Assembly: GCF_003722355.1 (NCBI RefSeq)
Contig: NZ_QWDD01000001.1
Span: 2,294,001 to 2,358,000, forward strand
Source of the DNA: Methylocystis hirsuta
GTDB taxonomy: Bacteria; Pseudomonadota; Alphaproteobacteria; Rhizobiales; Beijerinckiaceae
Direction of reading: 5' to 3'
Length of the DNA: 64,000 nt
Position numbers and translations under genes: made by a program. The notes under the pieces are model-generated. The model was not told the DNA's origin. It was given only the letters and a program-made list of their open reading frames with translations, and searched no databases. This document shows, one piece after another, positions 8,139-17,082 of this stretch (its first letter is position 1; the number at the start of each line of letters is the position of its first letter).

Positions 8139-8439
8139 TCCATGAGTTCCTCTGTAAGAAAAGAGCCGTCCGAGATACGACACAACCAAGGCGGATGTTG
8201 TTGCCGCGAACGCTCGATCGAGCGGCGCGAGTTCCTTTACAAGGAGCCCGGACGGCCATACTGGCACGCCCGCGCTTTGGCCGACAAGCCCGCAAATACG
8301 GAGGTCATTTGCACGCCGCTGCGCCGCCGCCATTTGAAACGGCTGATTATGGTCTGCGCATGGCGAGCGCAAGCGGCGGCCCGCGTCAAGGGCGACCGTC
8401 GAAGCCGGCGATCGGCTCCCGGGGCGCGCTGAAGCGGGA
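8139..8439. other. Intergenic region without supported gene
   Basis: About 300 bp between metG and the Pro/Lys-rich membrane protein. An open frame on the + strand (8142-8432) encodes a basic, Cys- and Arg-rich peptide with no recognisable features, and I do not support it. I see no strong hairpin with a T run. It presumably holds the promoter of the membrane protein gene. Confidence 0.5.
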
Positions 8440-9999
8440 CTAACGCGCCTCCTCCTCCAGAAACCTCGGAAACACCGGCGTCGGCGGCGGCAGCGGCGCG
8501 CCCTCCTGCAGGGCGTTCGCCTCGTCGGCGTGCGCGAAGTCCCGCTCGTCCGGACCGACGTCCAGGAGATCGAGAAGCTTGCCGGCGGACTCGGGCATAA
8601 ACGGCTGCAGGGGAATCGCCAGCCGGCGCAGCGTTTCGGCGGTGACGTAGAGAATCGTCTCCATCCGCGCAGGGTCGCTCTTCTTCTTCGCCCAGGGCTC
8701 TTCACCGGCGAAATAGCGATTGGCCTCGGCGACGATGCGGAAAATTTCCGCAAGCGCGTGGTGCGGCGCGTAATCCTCCATGGCGGCGCGGGCTTTCGCC
8801 AGGACGTCGGCCGCTTGCGCGAGAATGTCTCTGTCGGCGTCCGTAAGGGCGTGTTTACGTGGTACGGCGCCCATACAATTCTTGGCGATCATCGACAGCG
8901 AGCGCTGCGCGAGATTGCCGAGGTCATTGGCGAGATCGGCGTTGATGCGGTTGACGATCGCCTCGTGCGAATAGTTGCCGTCCTGACCGAAAGGAATTTC
9001 GCGCAGAAAGAAATAACGCAGCTGGTCGACGCCATAGCGCTCGGCCAAATCAATCGGATCGACGACATTGCCGACCGACTTCGACATCTTCTCGCCTTTG
9101 GAAAACAGGAAGCCGTGCACGACGACCTGCTTGGGCAGAGGCGCGCCTGCGGACATCAGAAACGCCGGCCAGTAGATGGCGTGAAAGCGTGTGATGTCCT
9201 TGCCGATGACATGCGCATCGGCGGGCCAGAAGCGCGCCTTGTTTCCGCCTTCCGTAAGATATCCCGTAGCTGTTACGTAATTCGTAAGCGCGTCGACCCA
9301 GACATACATCACATGCTTCGCGGACGTGTGCGCGCTCGGCGGAATCTCGATGCCCCAGTCGAAGGTCGTGCGCGACACCGAGAGGTCCGTGAGCCCGCGC
9401 TTCACAAAGGCGACGATCTCGTTTCTGTAGTGTTCGGGCGTGATGAAGCGCGGATGCGCCGCGTAATGCGCGAGCAATTTCTCCGCATAGGCCGACAATT
9501 TGAAGAACCAGCTCTCCTCTTCCACCCACTCGACCGGCGTGCCCGTCGGCGCGAATCTCTTGCCATCCCGCTCGGTGAGTTCGTCCTCGTCGTAATAGGC
9601 CTCGTCGCGCACCGAATACCAGCCGGCGTATTTAGAGAGATAAAGGTCGCCGTTCGCCTCCATGCGCCGCCACATTTCGAGCACGGTCTCTTTGTGGCGC
9701 GCCTGCGTCGTGCGCACGATGTCGTCGGCGCGGGCGTTCAGCGCCTCGCCCATCCGGGCAAATTGCGCGGCCGTGCGGTCGGCGAGCGCCCACGGCGTCA
9801 GCCCTTCCTTCTCTGCCGTGCGCTGCATCTTCTGCCCGTGCTCGTCCATGCCGGTGACAAACAGCACGTCATAGCCGTCAAGCCTCTTCCATCGGGCGAA
9901 GGCGTCGGTGGCGATGCGCTCATAGGCGTGGCCGATATGCGGCGCGCCATTCGCATAAGGAATGGCCGTCGAGATCATATAGGGGGGACGTTCAGGCAT
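8440..9999 (-). CDS. metG: Methionyl-tRNA synthetase
   Basis: A 519-residue class I aminoacyl-tRNA synthetase that charges tRNA-Met. The HIGH signature appears as PHIGHAYE near residue 20 and the KMSKS loop as [10 protein letters not shown] in the second half. The catalytic fold is followed by the anticodon-binding helical bundle. It has no C-terminal tRNA-binding (EMAP-like) extension and no zinc-knuckle cysteine quartet between residues 120 and 160, fitting the short form found in many alphaproteobacteria. In relatives metG normally lies between holB and tatD. Here holB is 30 kb upstream and tatD 5 kb downstream, all on the same strand in the same relative order. Confidence 0.97.
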   Translation of the reverse strand: MPERPPYMISTAIPYANGAPHIGHAYERIATDAFARWKRLDGYDVLFVTGMDEHGQKMQRTAEKEGLTPWALADRTAAQFARMGEALNARADDIVRTTQARHKETVLEMWRRMEANGDLYLSKYAGWYSVRDEAYYDEDELTERDGKRFAPTGTPVEWVEEESWFFKLSAYAEKLLAHYAAHPRFITPEHYRNEIVAFVKRGLTDLSVSRTTFDWGIEIPPSAHTSAKHVMYVWVDALTNYVTATGYLTEGGNKARFWPADAHVIGKDITRFHAIYWPAFLMSAGAPLPKQVVVHGFLFSKGEKMSKSVGNVVDPIDLAERYGVDQLRYFFLREIPFGQDGNYSHEAIVNRINADLANDLGNLAQRSLSMIAKNCMGAVPRKHALTDADRDILAQAADVLAKARAAMEDYAPHHALAEIFRIVAEANRYFAGEEPWAKKKSDPARMETILYVTAETLRRLAIPLQPFMPESAGKLLDLLDVGPDERDFAHADEANALQEGAPLPPPTPVFPRFLEEEAR

Positions 10000-10045
10000 G
10001 GCTCGGGTCTAGCGCGGTTTGGGGGCGCGGGGAAGCGCCCGAAAG

Positions 10046-10618
10046 TCATTCGAGAAACGGGGCGAGTACGGATCGCCATTTTTCCTGCTTTTGGGCGAAT
10101 GTCAGCGTTGCATGCGCGGGACTCGTCGAGGGCAGTCGGCGTGACGCAATCGCCGCAGCGCGAACTGACAGCCTGGGCAGAACCAGCCGTTGATACAGGC
10201 TGGCCGCTGTAGCGCCATTGAAGCAAATCAGCGTGATATCCGGATGCATCTCGAAAAAGCGCTCGAATTCATTGGGTCGCACAGTCGAGAGTTCGATCCG
10301 CTGGTCGAGGCTGCCAGGCCGATGGGCGCTTGCGCAGACGTCCCAGAGGGCGACGCCGCGCGCATTCAGGCTCTGGAGGCGATCGACGTAACAAGCGCCC
10401 GCATCGAAGCCAAACAGGCTGCCCATCAGCGTCCAAAACGCGTTGCGCGGCTGCGCGTAATACTGCTGGCGCTCCAGAGAACGCTGGCCGGGAAGTGAAC
10501 CAAGAATCAAGAACTTTGCGTCGCGTGTCGCCGCAGGCGGGAAGCCGACTGAAGAGGTCTTAGTGATCTGCGACTCCCCTTCCCGCCTCCGATGCGCTAA
10601 ATTGATCGCTCGGAGCAT
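10046..10618 (-). CDS. DNA-deoxyinosine glycosylase (uracil-DNA glycosylase superfamily)
   Basis: A protein of up to 190 residues with the superfamily motif FLILGSLPGQRSLE, then QQYYAQPRNAFWTLMGSLFG, GVALWDVCASAHRPGSLD, ICFNGATAA and the C-terminal RRLPSTSPAHATL. This pattern matches the hypoxanthine/deoxyinosine glycosylase branch (family 6), which removes deaminated adenine from DNA in base-excision repair. Homologues usually begin just before the FPP segment that precedes the GSLPG motif, so the real start may lie downstream of the ATG at 10618. That ATG nearly coincides with the start of the divergent gene at 10617. The family call is good; the exact N-terminus is uncertain. Confidence 0.82.
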   Translation of the reverse strand: MLRAINLAHRRREGESQITKTSSVGFPPAATRDAKFLILGSLPGQRSLERQQYYAQPRNAFWTLMGSLFGFDAGACYVDRLQSLNARGVALWDVCASAHRPGSLDQRIELSTVRPNEFERFFEMHPDITLICFNGATAASLYQRLVLPRLSVRAAAIASRRLPSTSPAHATLTFAQKQEKWRSVLAPFLE

Positions 10619-10865
10619 GAGTATGAGCGTAACCAAAAACGCGCCGAGGGATCTCGCGAGGCGCTTCGCCGAGAAGCGGAGCGTTCACACAAATGGCTGG
10701 CGACGCGAGACCTTCTCGCTGGAGCGCCTCGAGGCGCGCGCGAAGGCGCGCGAGTGGTTCGAGCGCTTCCCAAAAGCCGCCTATATGACCGAGATCGAGT
10801 TCTGGCGTGAGCTGGAGGATGGGCGGATCGAGTTCACGATGCGCCGCCTTCCAAGCGCCGACTAG
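10617..10865 (+). CDS. Small conserved-type hypothetical protein
   Basis: An 82-residue protein starting MSMSVTKNAPRDLARRF, with CGGAG just upstream of the ATG at 10617. A basic N-terminus leads into VHTNGWRRETFSLERLE and a helix-rich segment containing WFERFPKAAYMTEIEFWREL. It has no membrane segments. The composition (many Arg and Glu, two Trp) and coding character look real. I do not recognise the family. It is transcribed divergently from the glycosylase gene, with the two 5' ends touching. Confidence 0.6.
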   Translation: MSMSVTKNAPRDLARRFAEKRSVHTNGWRRETFSLERLEARAKAREWFERFPKAAYMTEIEFWRELEDGRIEFTMRRLPSAD

Positions 10866-10872
10866 CTGGTTC

Positions 10873-10964
10873 CGAAAAAGTTGGCAGACTTTTTCGATGA
10901 GAGCCTGCTCCAGCATTTTGATTTTGAGCGCTTCCCGATCACATGATTCCATGTGGAAGCAGCG
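10873..10964. repeat. Intergenic palindromic element (REP-like)
   Basis: A short repeat-like element after the stop of the small gene. It carries a perfect 9-bp inverted repeat (CGAAAAAGT at 10873-10881, complement at 10888-10896, loop 6), followed by a non-coding stretch with a second weak palindrome around ATGATTCCATGTG (10942-10954). The GAAAAAGT/ACTTTTTC core recurs in part at 39.9 kb. This style of dispersed intergenic element is common in Rhizobiales. It may also act as a minus-strand terminator-like structure. Confidence 0.55.
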
Positions 10965-10979
10965 CCCGCCACGACTGGC

Positions 10980-11753
10980 CTATTCCGGCCCGACGTCCGG
11001 GGTGCGCCAGCCCAGATGCTGGCCGCTGTCGACGGCGATCATCTGCCCCGTCACGCTTTTCGCCCGGCTGAGGTAAACGACGGCGTCGACGACGCCGGAG
11101 ACGTCGGCGGCACGCTGCAGCGGCACGCCGCGGGCTTCCATCTCGAACTCCCGCTCGCCGAGCGCGGCATTTGCAAAGACCGGTCCCGGCCCGACGGCAT
11201 TAACCCGAATGCGCGGCGCGTAGGCCTGCGCCATGGTGCGCGTCGCCGCCCACAGCGCCGATTTCGACAGCGTGTAGGAGAAGTAGCGCGGCGTTAGACG
11301 CCAAACGCGCTGATCGAGGATATTGACGATGGCGCCGTCGTCGCTTGCCGGCAACGCCGCTGCAAAGTCGCGCGACAGCAGCAGCGGCGCGCGCAGATTG
11401 ACCTGCATCTGCCGCTCATAAAGCTCGAGCGAAAAGTCCTGCGCCGCGTCGATTTCAAAAATCGAGGCGTTGTTGACGAGGAGCCGCAGCGGTCCGAAGG
11501 CTTCGCTGGCCTGCTCGATGAGGCGCTGCGTCGACTCCGCGTCGGCAAGATCGGCGATCGCCGTCGCCGCGCGCCCGCCGCGTCGCCGGATCGCGTGCGC
11601 GGCAAGCTCAGCCTCCTCGGCCGAACGCGGAGAGGCGTGCAGCACGAGGGGCCGCCCCCCGCGCGCGAAGCGCTCGGCGATGGCGAGGCCGATGCGACGC
11701 GGCGCGCCGGTGACCAGCACGGGGCCGTCTGCGTCGTCGCCGCCCTCGCTCAT
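10980..11753 (-). CDS. SDR-family oxidoreductase, FolM/pteridine-reductase-like
   Basis: A 257-residue short-chain dehydrogenase. The cofactor loop is LVTGAPRRIGLAIAERF, an Arg-containing variant of TGxxxGxG typical of pteridine reductases and FolM (dihydromonapterin reductase). It also shows LVNNASIFE, the catalytic Tyr and Lys in YFSYTLSKSAL, NAVGPGPVF and the C-terminal GQMIAVDSGQHLGW. NADPH use and reduction of a dihydropterin are inferred from these features. It lies 29 bp downstream of gyrA on the same strand and may be cotranscribed with it. Confidence 0.83.
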   Translation of the reverse strand: MSEGGDDADGPVLVTGAPRRIGLAIAERFARGGRPLVLHASPRSAEEAELAAHAIRRRGGRAATAIADLADAESTQRLIEQASEAFGPLRLLVNNASIFEIDAAQDFSLELYERQMQVNLRAPLLLSRDFAAALPASDDGAIVNILDQRVWRLTPRYFSYTLSKSALWAATRTMAQAYAPRIRVNAVGPGPVFANAALGEREFEMEARGVPLQRAADVSGVVDAVVYLSRAKSVTGQMIAVDSGQHLGWRTPDVGPE

Positions 11754-11782
11754 GCGTCTACCCTATCGTTGAGCGTTTAGGA

Positions 11783-14512
11783 TTAGGCTTCGGCGTCCTC
11801 GCCCTCGCCGACGTCGCCGATATGCTCGACGGAAACGACGCGCTCGTCTTCGGCCGTGTCGAAGACAATGACGCCCTGAGCGCCGCGCCCGGCGATGCGG
11901 ATGCCGTCGACGGAGCAGCGGATCAGCTGGCCGCCGTCCGTCACCAGCATGATTTCGTCGCCATGGCCGACGGGGAAGGAGGCGACGAGCTTGCCGTTTC
12001 TGGCGTTCACCGCCATCGCGACGATGCCTTTGCCGCCGCGACCTGTCGTACGATATTCGTAAGAGCTCGTACGCTTTCCGTAACCGTTCTCGGACACGGT
12101 CAAAATGATCTGCTCGGCCGCCTGCATCTCGTAAAAGCGCGTATCCGACAGCTCCACGGCGATCGCCGCCTCCTCGGCCTCGGCACCCGTCTCGGGCGAT
12201 ACATCTTCGCCCATGCGCCGGCGCAGCGCATTGGCGCGTTTCAAATAGGCGGCCCGTTCCTCGCCGGCGGCGTCGAAATGATTGAGGATGGACAGCGAGA
12301 TCACCCGATCGTCGCGCCCCAGCGCCACGCCGCGCACGCCCATCGAGGTGCGGCCCTGGAAGACGCGGACCTCCGGCACGGCGAAGCGGATGCATTGGCC
12401 GTCGCGTGTGGTCAGCAGCACGTCATCGCGCTCGGTCGCGGTCGCGACGTCGACGATGGCTTCGCCGTCGTCAAGCTTCATGGCGATGAGGCCGTTGCGG
12501 CGAACGTCGACGAAATCCGAGAGTTTATTGCGCCTCACCGTGCCGCGCGTCGTCGCGAAGATGACGTCGAGCGTCGCCCAGCTTGCCTCGTCTTCGGGTA
12601 GCGGCATGATCGAGGTGATGCGCTCGTTTTGTTCGAGCGGCAGCAGATTGACGAGCGCCTTGCCGCGCGCCTGCGGCGCCGAGAGCGGCAATCTCCAGAC
12701 TTTTTCCTTATAGGCCTTGCCGAGCGAGGAAAAGAACAGCACCGGCGTATGCGTATTGGCGACGAACAGACGATGGACGAAATCCTCCTCCTTCGTCTGC
12801 ATGCCGGAACGGCCTTTGCCGCCGCGCCTTTGCGCGCGATAGGTGGAGAGCGGCACGCGCTTGATATAGCCGGCGTGCGAGACGGTGACGACCATGTCTT
12901 CGCGGGCGATCAGGTCTTCATCCTCGACCTCGCCGTCGGACTCAAGGATCTGCGTGCGGCGCGGCGTGGCGTGGGCGTCTTTCACCGCCAGCAGTTCGTC
13001 CTTGACGATGCCGAACAGGCGTTCGCGCGAGCGCAGAATATCGAGGTAATCGGCGATCTCGACGGCGAGCTTGTTCAGGGCGTCGGAGATTTCCTCGCGT
13101 CCGAGCGCCGTGAGCCGTTGCAGACGCAAATCCAGGATGGCGCGCGCCTGCGCCTCCGAAAGCCGGATGGCGCCATCATCGCTGAGTCTGTGCCGCGGGT
13201 CGGCGATCAGCTCGACGAGCGGCGCCATGTCCTTGGCCGGCCAGTCGCGTTCCATGAGCGCTTCGCGCGCCGCGGCCGCGTCGGGCGACGTGCGGATGAG
13301 ATGAATGACCTCGTCGATATTCGCCACCGCGATAGCGAGACCGACCTGTAGATGGGCGCTGTCGCGCGCTTTGTTGAGGCGGAATTTGGTGCGCCGCGTG
13401 ACGACCGTCTCGCGGAAATCGACGAAGGCGCGCAGCACGTCATGGAGCGTCATCAGCTCCGGGCGGCCGCCGTTCAACGCGATCATATTGACGGGAAAGC
13501 TTGTCTGCAGCGTCGTATGACGCCAAAGCTGGTTGAGAACGACGTCGGCGACAGCGTCGCGCTTCAGTTCGACGACGATGCGCATGCCGTCACGATCGGA
13601 CTCATCGCGCAGATCGGCGACGCCCTCGATCTTCTTCTCCCGCACCAGATCGGCGATGCGCTCGATCAGCGTCGCCTTGTTCACCTGATAGGGAATTTCG
13701 GTGAAGATGATCGCCTCGCGATCCTTGCGCAGAGTTTCGATCTCTGACTTGGCGCGCATGATGATCGAACCGCGGCCGGTCGCGAAGGCGTTGCGAATGC
13801 CGCCACGCCCGAGGATGTTCGCCGCGGTCGGAAAATCCGGTCCCGGCACGATGTCCATCAGCTCGGCGATGGTGATGTCGGGCCGATCGATCATGGCGAT
13901 GCAGGCGTCGATGACCTCGCCGAGATTATGCGGCGGAATGTTCGTCGCCATGCCGACGGCGATGCCGCCAGCGCCGTTGACCAGCAGATTGGGGAAACGG
14001 GCCGGCAGAACCGTCGGCTCGTGCTCCTTGCCGTCGTAATTGGCCTGGAAGTCGACGGTGCCTTCGTCAAGATCTTCGAGCAGCGCGAGCGCTGGCTTTG
14101 CGAGCCGGGACTCGGTGTAGCGCATCGCCGCCGGCGGATCGTTGTCGACCGATCCGAAATTGCCCTGCCCGTCGATGAGCGGCAGCCGCATCGAAAAGGG
14201 CTGCGCCATGCGCACGAGCGCGTCGTAGATCGCCGCGTCGCCGTGCGGATGATATTTACCCATCACGTCGCCGACGATGCGCGCCGACTTCACATATGAT
14301 TTATCGGGCGTGTGGCCGTTCTCGTGCATTGAGAACAGAATGCGCCGGTGCACGGGCTTCAGTCCGTCACGCACGTCCGGCAGCGCGCGCGACACGATCA
14401 CGCTCATCGCGTAATCGAGATAGCTGCGCTTCATCTCGTCGGCGATCGAAACCGGCCTTATGTCAGAGCCGGGCTTGTCGGAATCGTTTTTCTTCAGGTC
14501 GTCGTCGGCCAA
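11783..14512 (-). CDS. gyrA: DNA gyrase subunit A
   Basis: A 909-residue type II topoisomerase A subunit. The N-terminal breakage-reunion domain has [29 protein letters not shown], the catalytic Tyr in [10 protein letters not shown], and [20 protein letters not shown]. The C-terminal half holds the beta-pinwheel repeats, with the GyrA-box [10 protein letters not shown] that distinguishes gyrase from ParC. Acidic insertions in the C-terminal domain and an acidic tail ([10 protein letters not shown]) are present. In the quinolone-resistance region the sequence is [10 protein letters not shown], so the residue equivalent to E. coli Ser83 is Ala while the Asp87 equivalent is kept. Confidence 0.97.
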   Translation of the reverse strand: MADDDLKKNDSDKPGSDIRPVSIADEMKRSYLDYAMSVIVSRALPDVRDGLKPVHRRILFSMHENGHTPDKSYVKSARIVGDVMGKYHPHGDAAIYDALVRMAQPFSMRLPLIDGQGNFGSVDNDPPAAMRYTESRLAKPALALLEDLDEGTVDFQANYDGKEHEPTVLPARFPNLLVNGAGGIAVGMATNIPPHNLGEVIDACIAMIDRPDITIAELMDIVPGPDFPTAANILGRGGIRNAFATGRGSIIMRAKSEIETLRKDREAIIFTEIPYQVNKATLIERIADLVREKKIEGVADLRDESDRDGMRIVVELKRDAVADVVLNQLWRHTTLQTSFPVNMIALNGGRPELMTLHDVLRAFVDFRETVVTRRTKFRLNKARDSAHLQVGLAIAVANIDEVIHLIRTSPDAAAAREALMERDWPAKDMAPLVELIADPRHRLSDDGAIRLSEAQARAILDLRLQRLTALGREEISDALNKLAVEIADYLDILRSRERLFGIVKDELLAVKDAHATPRRTQILESDGEVEDEDLIAREDMVVTVSHAGYIKRVPLSTYRAQRRGGKGRSGMQTKEEDFVHRLFVANTHTPVLFFSSLGKAYKEKVWRLPLSAPQARGKALVNLLPLEQNERITSIMPLPEDEASWATLDVIFATTRGTVRRNKLSDFVDVRRNGLIAMKLDDGEAIVDVATATERDDVLLTTRDGQCIRFAVPEVRVFQGRTSMGVRGVALGRDDRVISLSILNHFDAAGEERAAYLKRANALRRRMGEDVSPETGAEAEEAAIAVELSDTRFYEMQAAEQIILTVSENGYGKRTSSYEYRTTGRGGKGIVAMAVNARNGKLVASFPVGHGDEIMLVTDGGQLIRCSVDGIRIAGRGAQGVIVFDTAEDERVVSVEHIGDVGEGEDAEA

Positions 14513-14627
14513 GTGAGCGCCAGTTCAAGGATAGCGTCGGGTTCACATGTCTATAGGCGATTCGAGCGGGCGACGCCAGCGCCAGCGCCTTATGAAAATC
14601 AATGAATTTCAAATGCTTATTGGCTTG

Positions 14628-15005
14628 TTAGCAGTCTTTTTCAGCCGAATTTGACGCCTTGCGCCTCCGCGTGGCCGGAATCTCCCTTTTCGGGCCTGCC
14701 CGAAGCGCGGCTTCAACTGCAAACTTGGCCCACCGAACCAGTTCGTCGGCGTCCTCGAACGCCTGGTCAGGGAGGCTCCAATAGGAGATCGTGATCGGCC
14801 GGTCCTTGCCTTGGTAGACGAAAGGCCGGGAGCCCGCCTCTTGAAATCGCGCGGCGCTATGCCGATCGGCCTTCAGGTAGATTTCGCCGCCGGCTTCGAT
14901 GGCGAAGAAGAGGCCATCGGCGTAAACGCCGTGGCCGCCGAACATGCGCTTAACGGACACAGCGGCAAAGGGCGCGAAAAGCTCCTCAATACGCGCGCGG
15001 TCCAT
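14628..15005 (-). CDS. TfoX/Sxy N-terminal domain protein
   Basis: A 125-residue protein starting MDRARIEELFAPF at 15005; the upstream open frame overlaps sufA and is not used. VKRMFGGHGVYADGLFFAI and EIYLKADRHSAARF are the signature of the TfoX N-terminal domain, which in other bacteria occurs in competence regulators and in many stand-alone small proteins. The C-terminus is basic (TRRRKAS), with no TfoX C-terminal domain. It begins 16 bp after the sufA stop, so it is probably the last gene transcribed with the suf operon. A DNA-uptake role is not supported here. Confidence 0.82.
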   Translation of the reverse strand: MDRARIEELFAPFAAVSVKRMFGGHGVYADGLFFAIEAGGEIYLKADRHSAARFQEAGSRPFVYQGKDRPITISYWSLPDQAFEDADELVRWAKFAVEAALRAGPKREIPATRRRKASNSAEKDC

Positions 15006-15021
15006 GGCGGCCTCGACGAGA

Positions 15022-15405
15022 TCAGGAACGCCCAATCTGCGAAGCGGCGCCGACCTTTTCCGGGTCGGCCGGCTTGAGTTCGACGCTCTCGCCGCAGCCG
15101 CAGGCCGACGTTTGATTGGGGTTTTCGAATACAAAGGTCGAGGCGAACTGCGTCGTCTTCACGTCCATCGTCGTGCCGAGCAGGTAGAGCACCGCCGCGG
15201 CGTCGACGATCACACGACCGCCCTCGATGTCGATAATCTCGTCGCCCCGCTTCGGTTCGGCGATCTCCATCTTGTAGGACATGCCGGCGCAGCCGCCCTT
15301 CTCCACGGAGACGCGCAGCCCCTTCCCGTCCGCGCCGGTCGCCAGCAGGCTGCGGACCCGCTCCGCCGCAGCGGGGCTGACGTTCATCACGCTCATTTTC
15401 TGCAT
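15022..15405 (-). CDS. sufA: A-type Fe-S cluster carrier (SufA/IscA/ErpA family)
   Basis: A 127-residue A-type carrier that accepts Fe-S clusters from the SufBCD scaffold and passes them to target proteins. The three ligand cysteines are visible: one in VEKGGCAGMSYKM and two in the C-terminal SACGCGESVEL. Upstream residues in the open frame shadow intergenic DNA. I chose the ATG at 15405; ATGs at 15396 and 15387 are also possible, and none has a strong ribosome site. It lies 38 bp downstream of sufT. Symbol sufA is by operon context; the family alone could equally be called iscA. Confidence 0.87.
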   Translation of the reverse strand: MQKMSVMNVSPAAAERVRSLLATGADGKGLRVSVEKGGCAGMSYKMEIAEPKRGDEIIDIEGGRVIVDAAAVLYLLGTTMDVKTTQFASTFVFENPNQTSACGCGESVELKPADPEKVGAASQIGRS

Positions 15406-15443
15406 GGAAGTCACCGCAAAATCGTTCCCATAGGAGTGTCCGC

Positions 15444-15827
15444 TCACCACATGTCGAGCGCGACGCGCGCTTCGTCCGACATACGGCTTTGATCCCAAGG
15501 CGGATCGAACACCATGTTCACCTTCACCTCGCAGACGCCAGGCACAGCGCTCACCGCATTTTTGACCCACACCGGCATTTCACCGGCGACCGGGCAGCCG
15601 GGCGCTGTCAGCGTCATGTCGATCTCCACGAAGCCTTCCTCTGCGATGTCGACCCGGTAAATGAGGCCAAGCTCATAAATGTCAGCGGGAATTTCAGGAT
15701 CGTAGACGGTCTTGAGCGCCTTAACGATGTCGTTCGTCAGCCGCTCATTTTCAATGGCCTGAGACGTCCGGTCCGGCGTCGCGGCGCGTTGGGTTTCGCT
15801 CGTATTGGGAGCATCGTTCATGAACAC
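15444..15827 (-). CDS. sufT: SUF-associated DUF59/MIP18 protein (SufT)
   Basis: A 127-residue protein with a variable, polar first 40 residues, then the DUF59/MIP18 domain: IVKALKTVYDPEIPADIYELGLIY, TLTAPGCPVAGEMP with the conserved Cys, and VFDPPWDQSRMSDEARVALDMW at the end. This form is found in suf operons and is involved in Fe-S cluster maturation, probably at low iron or for specific targets. It lies 10 bp after sufS and 38 bp before sufA. Position and motifs make the call firm; the biochemical step is not settled for the family. Confidence 0.92.
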   Translation of the reverse strand: MFMNDAPNTSETQRAATPDRTSQAIENERLTNDIVKALKTVYDPEIPADIYELGLIYRVDIAEEGFVEIDMTLTAPGCPVAGEMPVWVKNAVSAVPGVCEVKVNMVFDPPWDQSRMSDEARVALDMW

Positions 15828-15837
15828 GAAATTCTCC

Positions 15838-17082
15838 TCAGGCGAAAAGAGAGCGGGCCTTTTCGAGCGCTTCCGCCAGCCGGTCGATCTCCTCGCGCGT
15901 GTTGTAGAGCGCGAAGGATGCGCGACAGGTGGAGGTGACGCCCAAACGCGAAAGCAGCGGCATGGCGCAATGCGTCCCGGCGCGCACGGCTATGCCGGAA
16001 CGATCGATCACCGTGGCGATGTCGTGCGCATGCGCCGCCGCCATGTCGAAGGAAAGGATCGGCCCCTTATCCGGCGCCCGCCCATAAATTCTCAGCCCCT
16101 CGATCTGCGACAGTCTTTGGTGCGCGTAAGCGGTCAGCCCTGCTTCATATTCGCGGATCGCGTCCCGACCGATGCGCTCCATATAGTCGAGCGCCGCGCC
16201 GAGCCCGACCGCCTGGGCGATGGGCGGCGTGCCTGCTTCGAAACGGTGCGGCGGGGCGTTATAGGTGACGCCCTCGAGCGTCACCGTTTCGATCATCTCG
16301 CCGCCGCCGCAGAAGGGCGGCAACGTCTCCAGCCATTTACGCTTGCCGTAAAGGGCGCCGATGCCGGTCGGGGCATAAAGTTTGTGGCCGGTCACCACAT
16401 AAAAGTCGGCGTCGAGCGCACGCACGTCGACATCGAGATGCACAGCGCCCTGCGAGCCGTCGACAACCAGCGGCACGCCATGTGCGTGAGCAATGCGCGC
16501 GACCTCGGCGATCGGGGTCGGCGCGCCGAGAACATTCGACATATGCGTGAGCGCCACGATCTTGGTGCGCTTGGTGAACAGCTTCTCGAACGCTTCGAGG
16601 TCGAAGCGGCCGTCGTCGTCAACCTCGAGCCACTTCAACACGGCGCCCTTGCGCTCGCGCAGAAAATGCCAGGGCACGATGTTGGAGTGGTGCTCCATCA
16701 TCGAGAGAATAATCTCGTCGCCCTCGCCGATATGCGCCTGGCCGAAGGAAGCCGCGACGAGATTCAAGGCCTCGGTCGCGCCGCGGGTGAAAATGATCTC
16801 GTCCGTCGATTCCGCGTTGAGAAAGCGGCGCACGGTTTCACGCGCGCCCTCATAGCCTTCGGTCGCGGCGTTGGCGAGGTAATGCAGCCCGCGATGCACA
16901 TTGGCGTATTCATGCTCGTAGAACCGCGTCAGCCGATCGATCACGGCGCGCGGCTTTTGCGCCGAGGCGGCGTTATCGAGATAGGCAAGCGGCTTCCCAT
17001 AGGGACGCTCGGAAAGAATCGGGAAATCCGCCCGAACCGCTTCGATGTCATAAGCCGTCTGAATGCGCGTAATCTCGTTCAT
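15838..17082 (-). CDS. sufS: Cysteine desulfurase, SufS type
   Basis: A 414-residue group II PLP-dependent cysteine desulfurase supplying sulfur for Fe-S assembly. LAYLDNAASAQKP opens the fold, SMMEHHSNIVPW contains the PLP-stacking His, the Schiff-base Lys is in VTGHKLYAPTGIGALYG, and the persulfide Cys is in RAGTHCAMPLLSRLG, the SufS-type tight loop. The start overlaps the sufD stop by four bases, indicating translational coupling. No SufE or SufU gene is seen nearby. A second, NifS/IscS-type desulfurase opens the same operon at 22945. Confidence 0.95.
   Translation of the reverse strand: MNEITRIQTAYDIEAVRADFPILSERPYGKPLAYLDNAASAQKPRAVIDRLTRFYEHEYANVHRGLHYLANAATEGYEGARETVRRFLNAESTDEIIFTRGATEALNLVAASFGQAHIGEGDEIILSMMEHHSNIVPWHFLRERKGAVLKWLEVDDDGRFDLEAFEKLFTKRTKIVALTHMSNVLGAPTPIAEVARIAHAHGVPLVVDGSQGAVHLDVDVRALDADFYVVTGHKLYAPTGIGALYGKRKWLETLPPFCGGGEMIETVTLEGVTYNAPPHRFEAGTPPIAQAVGLGAALDYMERIGRDAIREYEAGLTAYAHQRLSQIEGLRIYGRAPDKGPILSFDMAAAHAHDIATVIDRSGIAVRAGTHCAMPLLSRLGVTSTCRASFALYNTREEIDRLAEALEKARSLFA

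Noticed and set aside
8142..8432. A 96-codon Cys/Arg-rich frame in the gap after metG
   Set aside because: No ribosome site or family resemblance; composition is like other antisense or intergenic frames here.
8530..10212. A 560-codon open frame antisense to metG
   Set aside because: Rich in Arg and Gly with no domain; it is the high-GC shadow of metG, which has clear family motifs.
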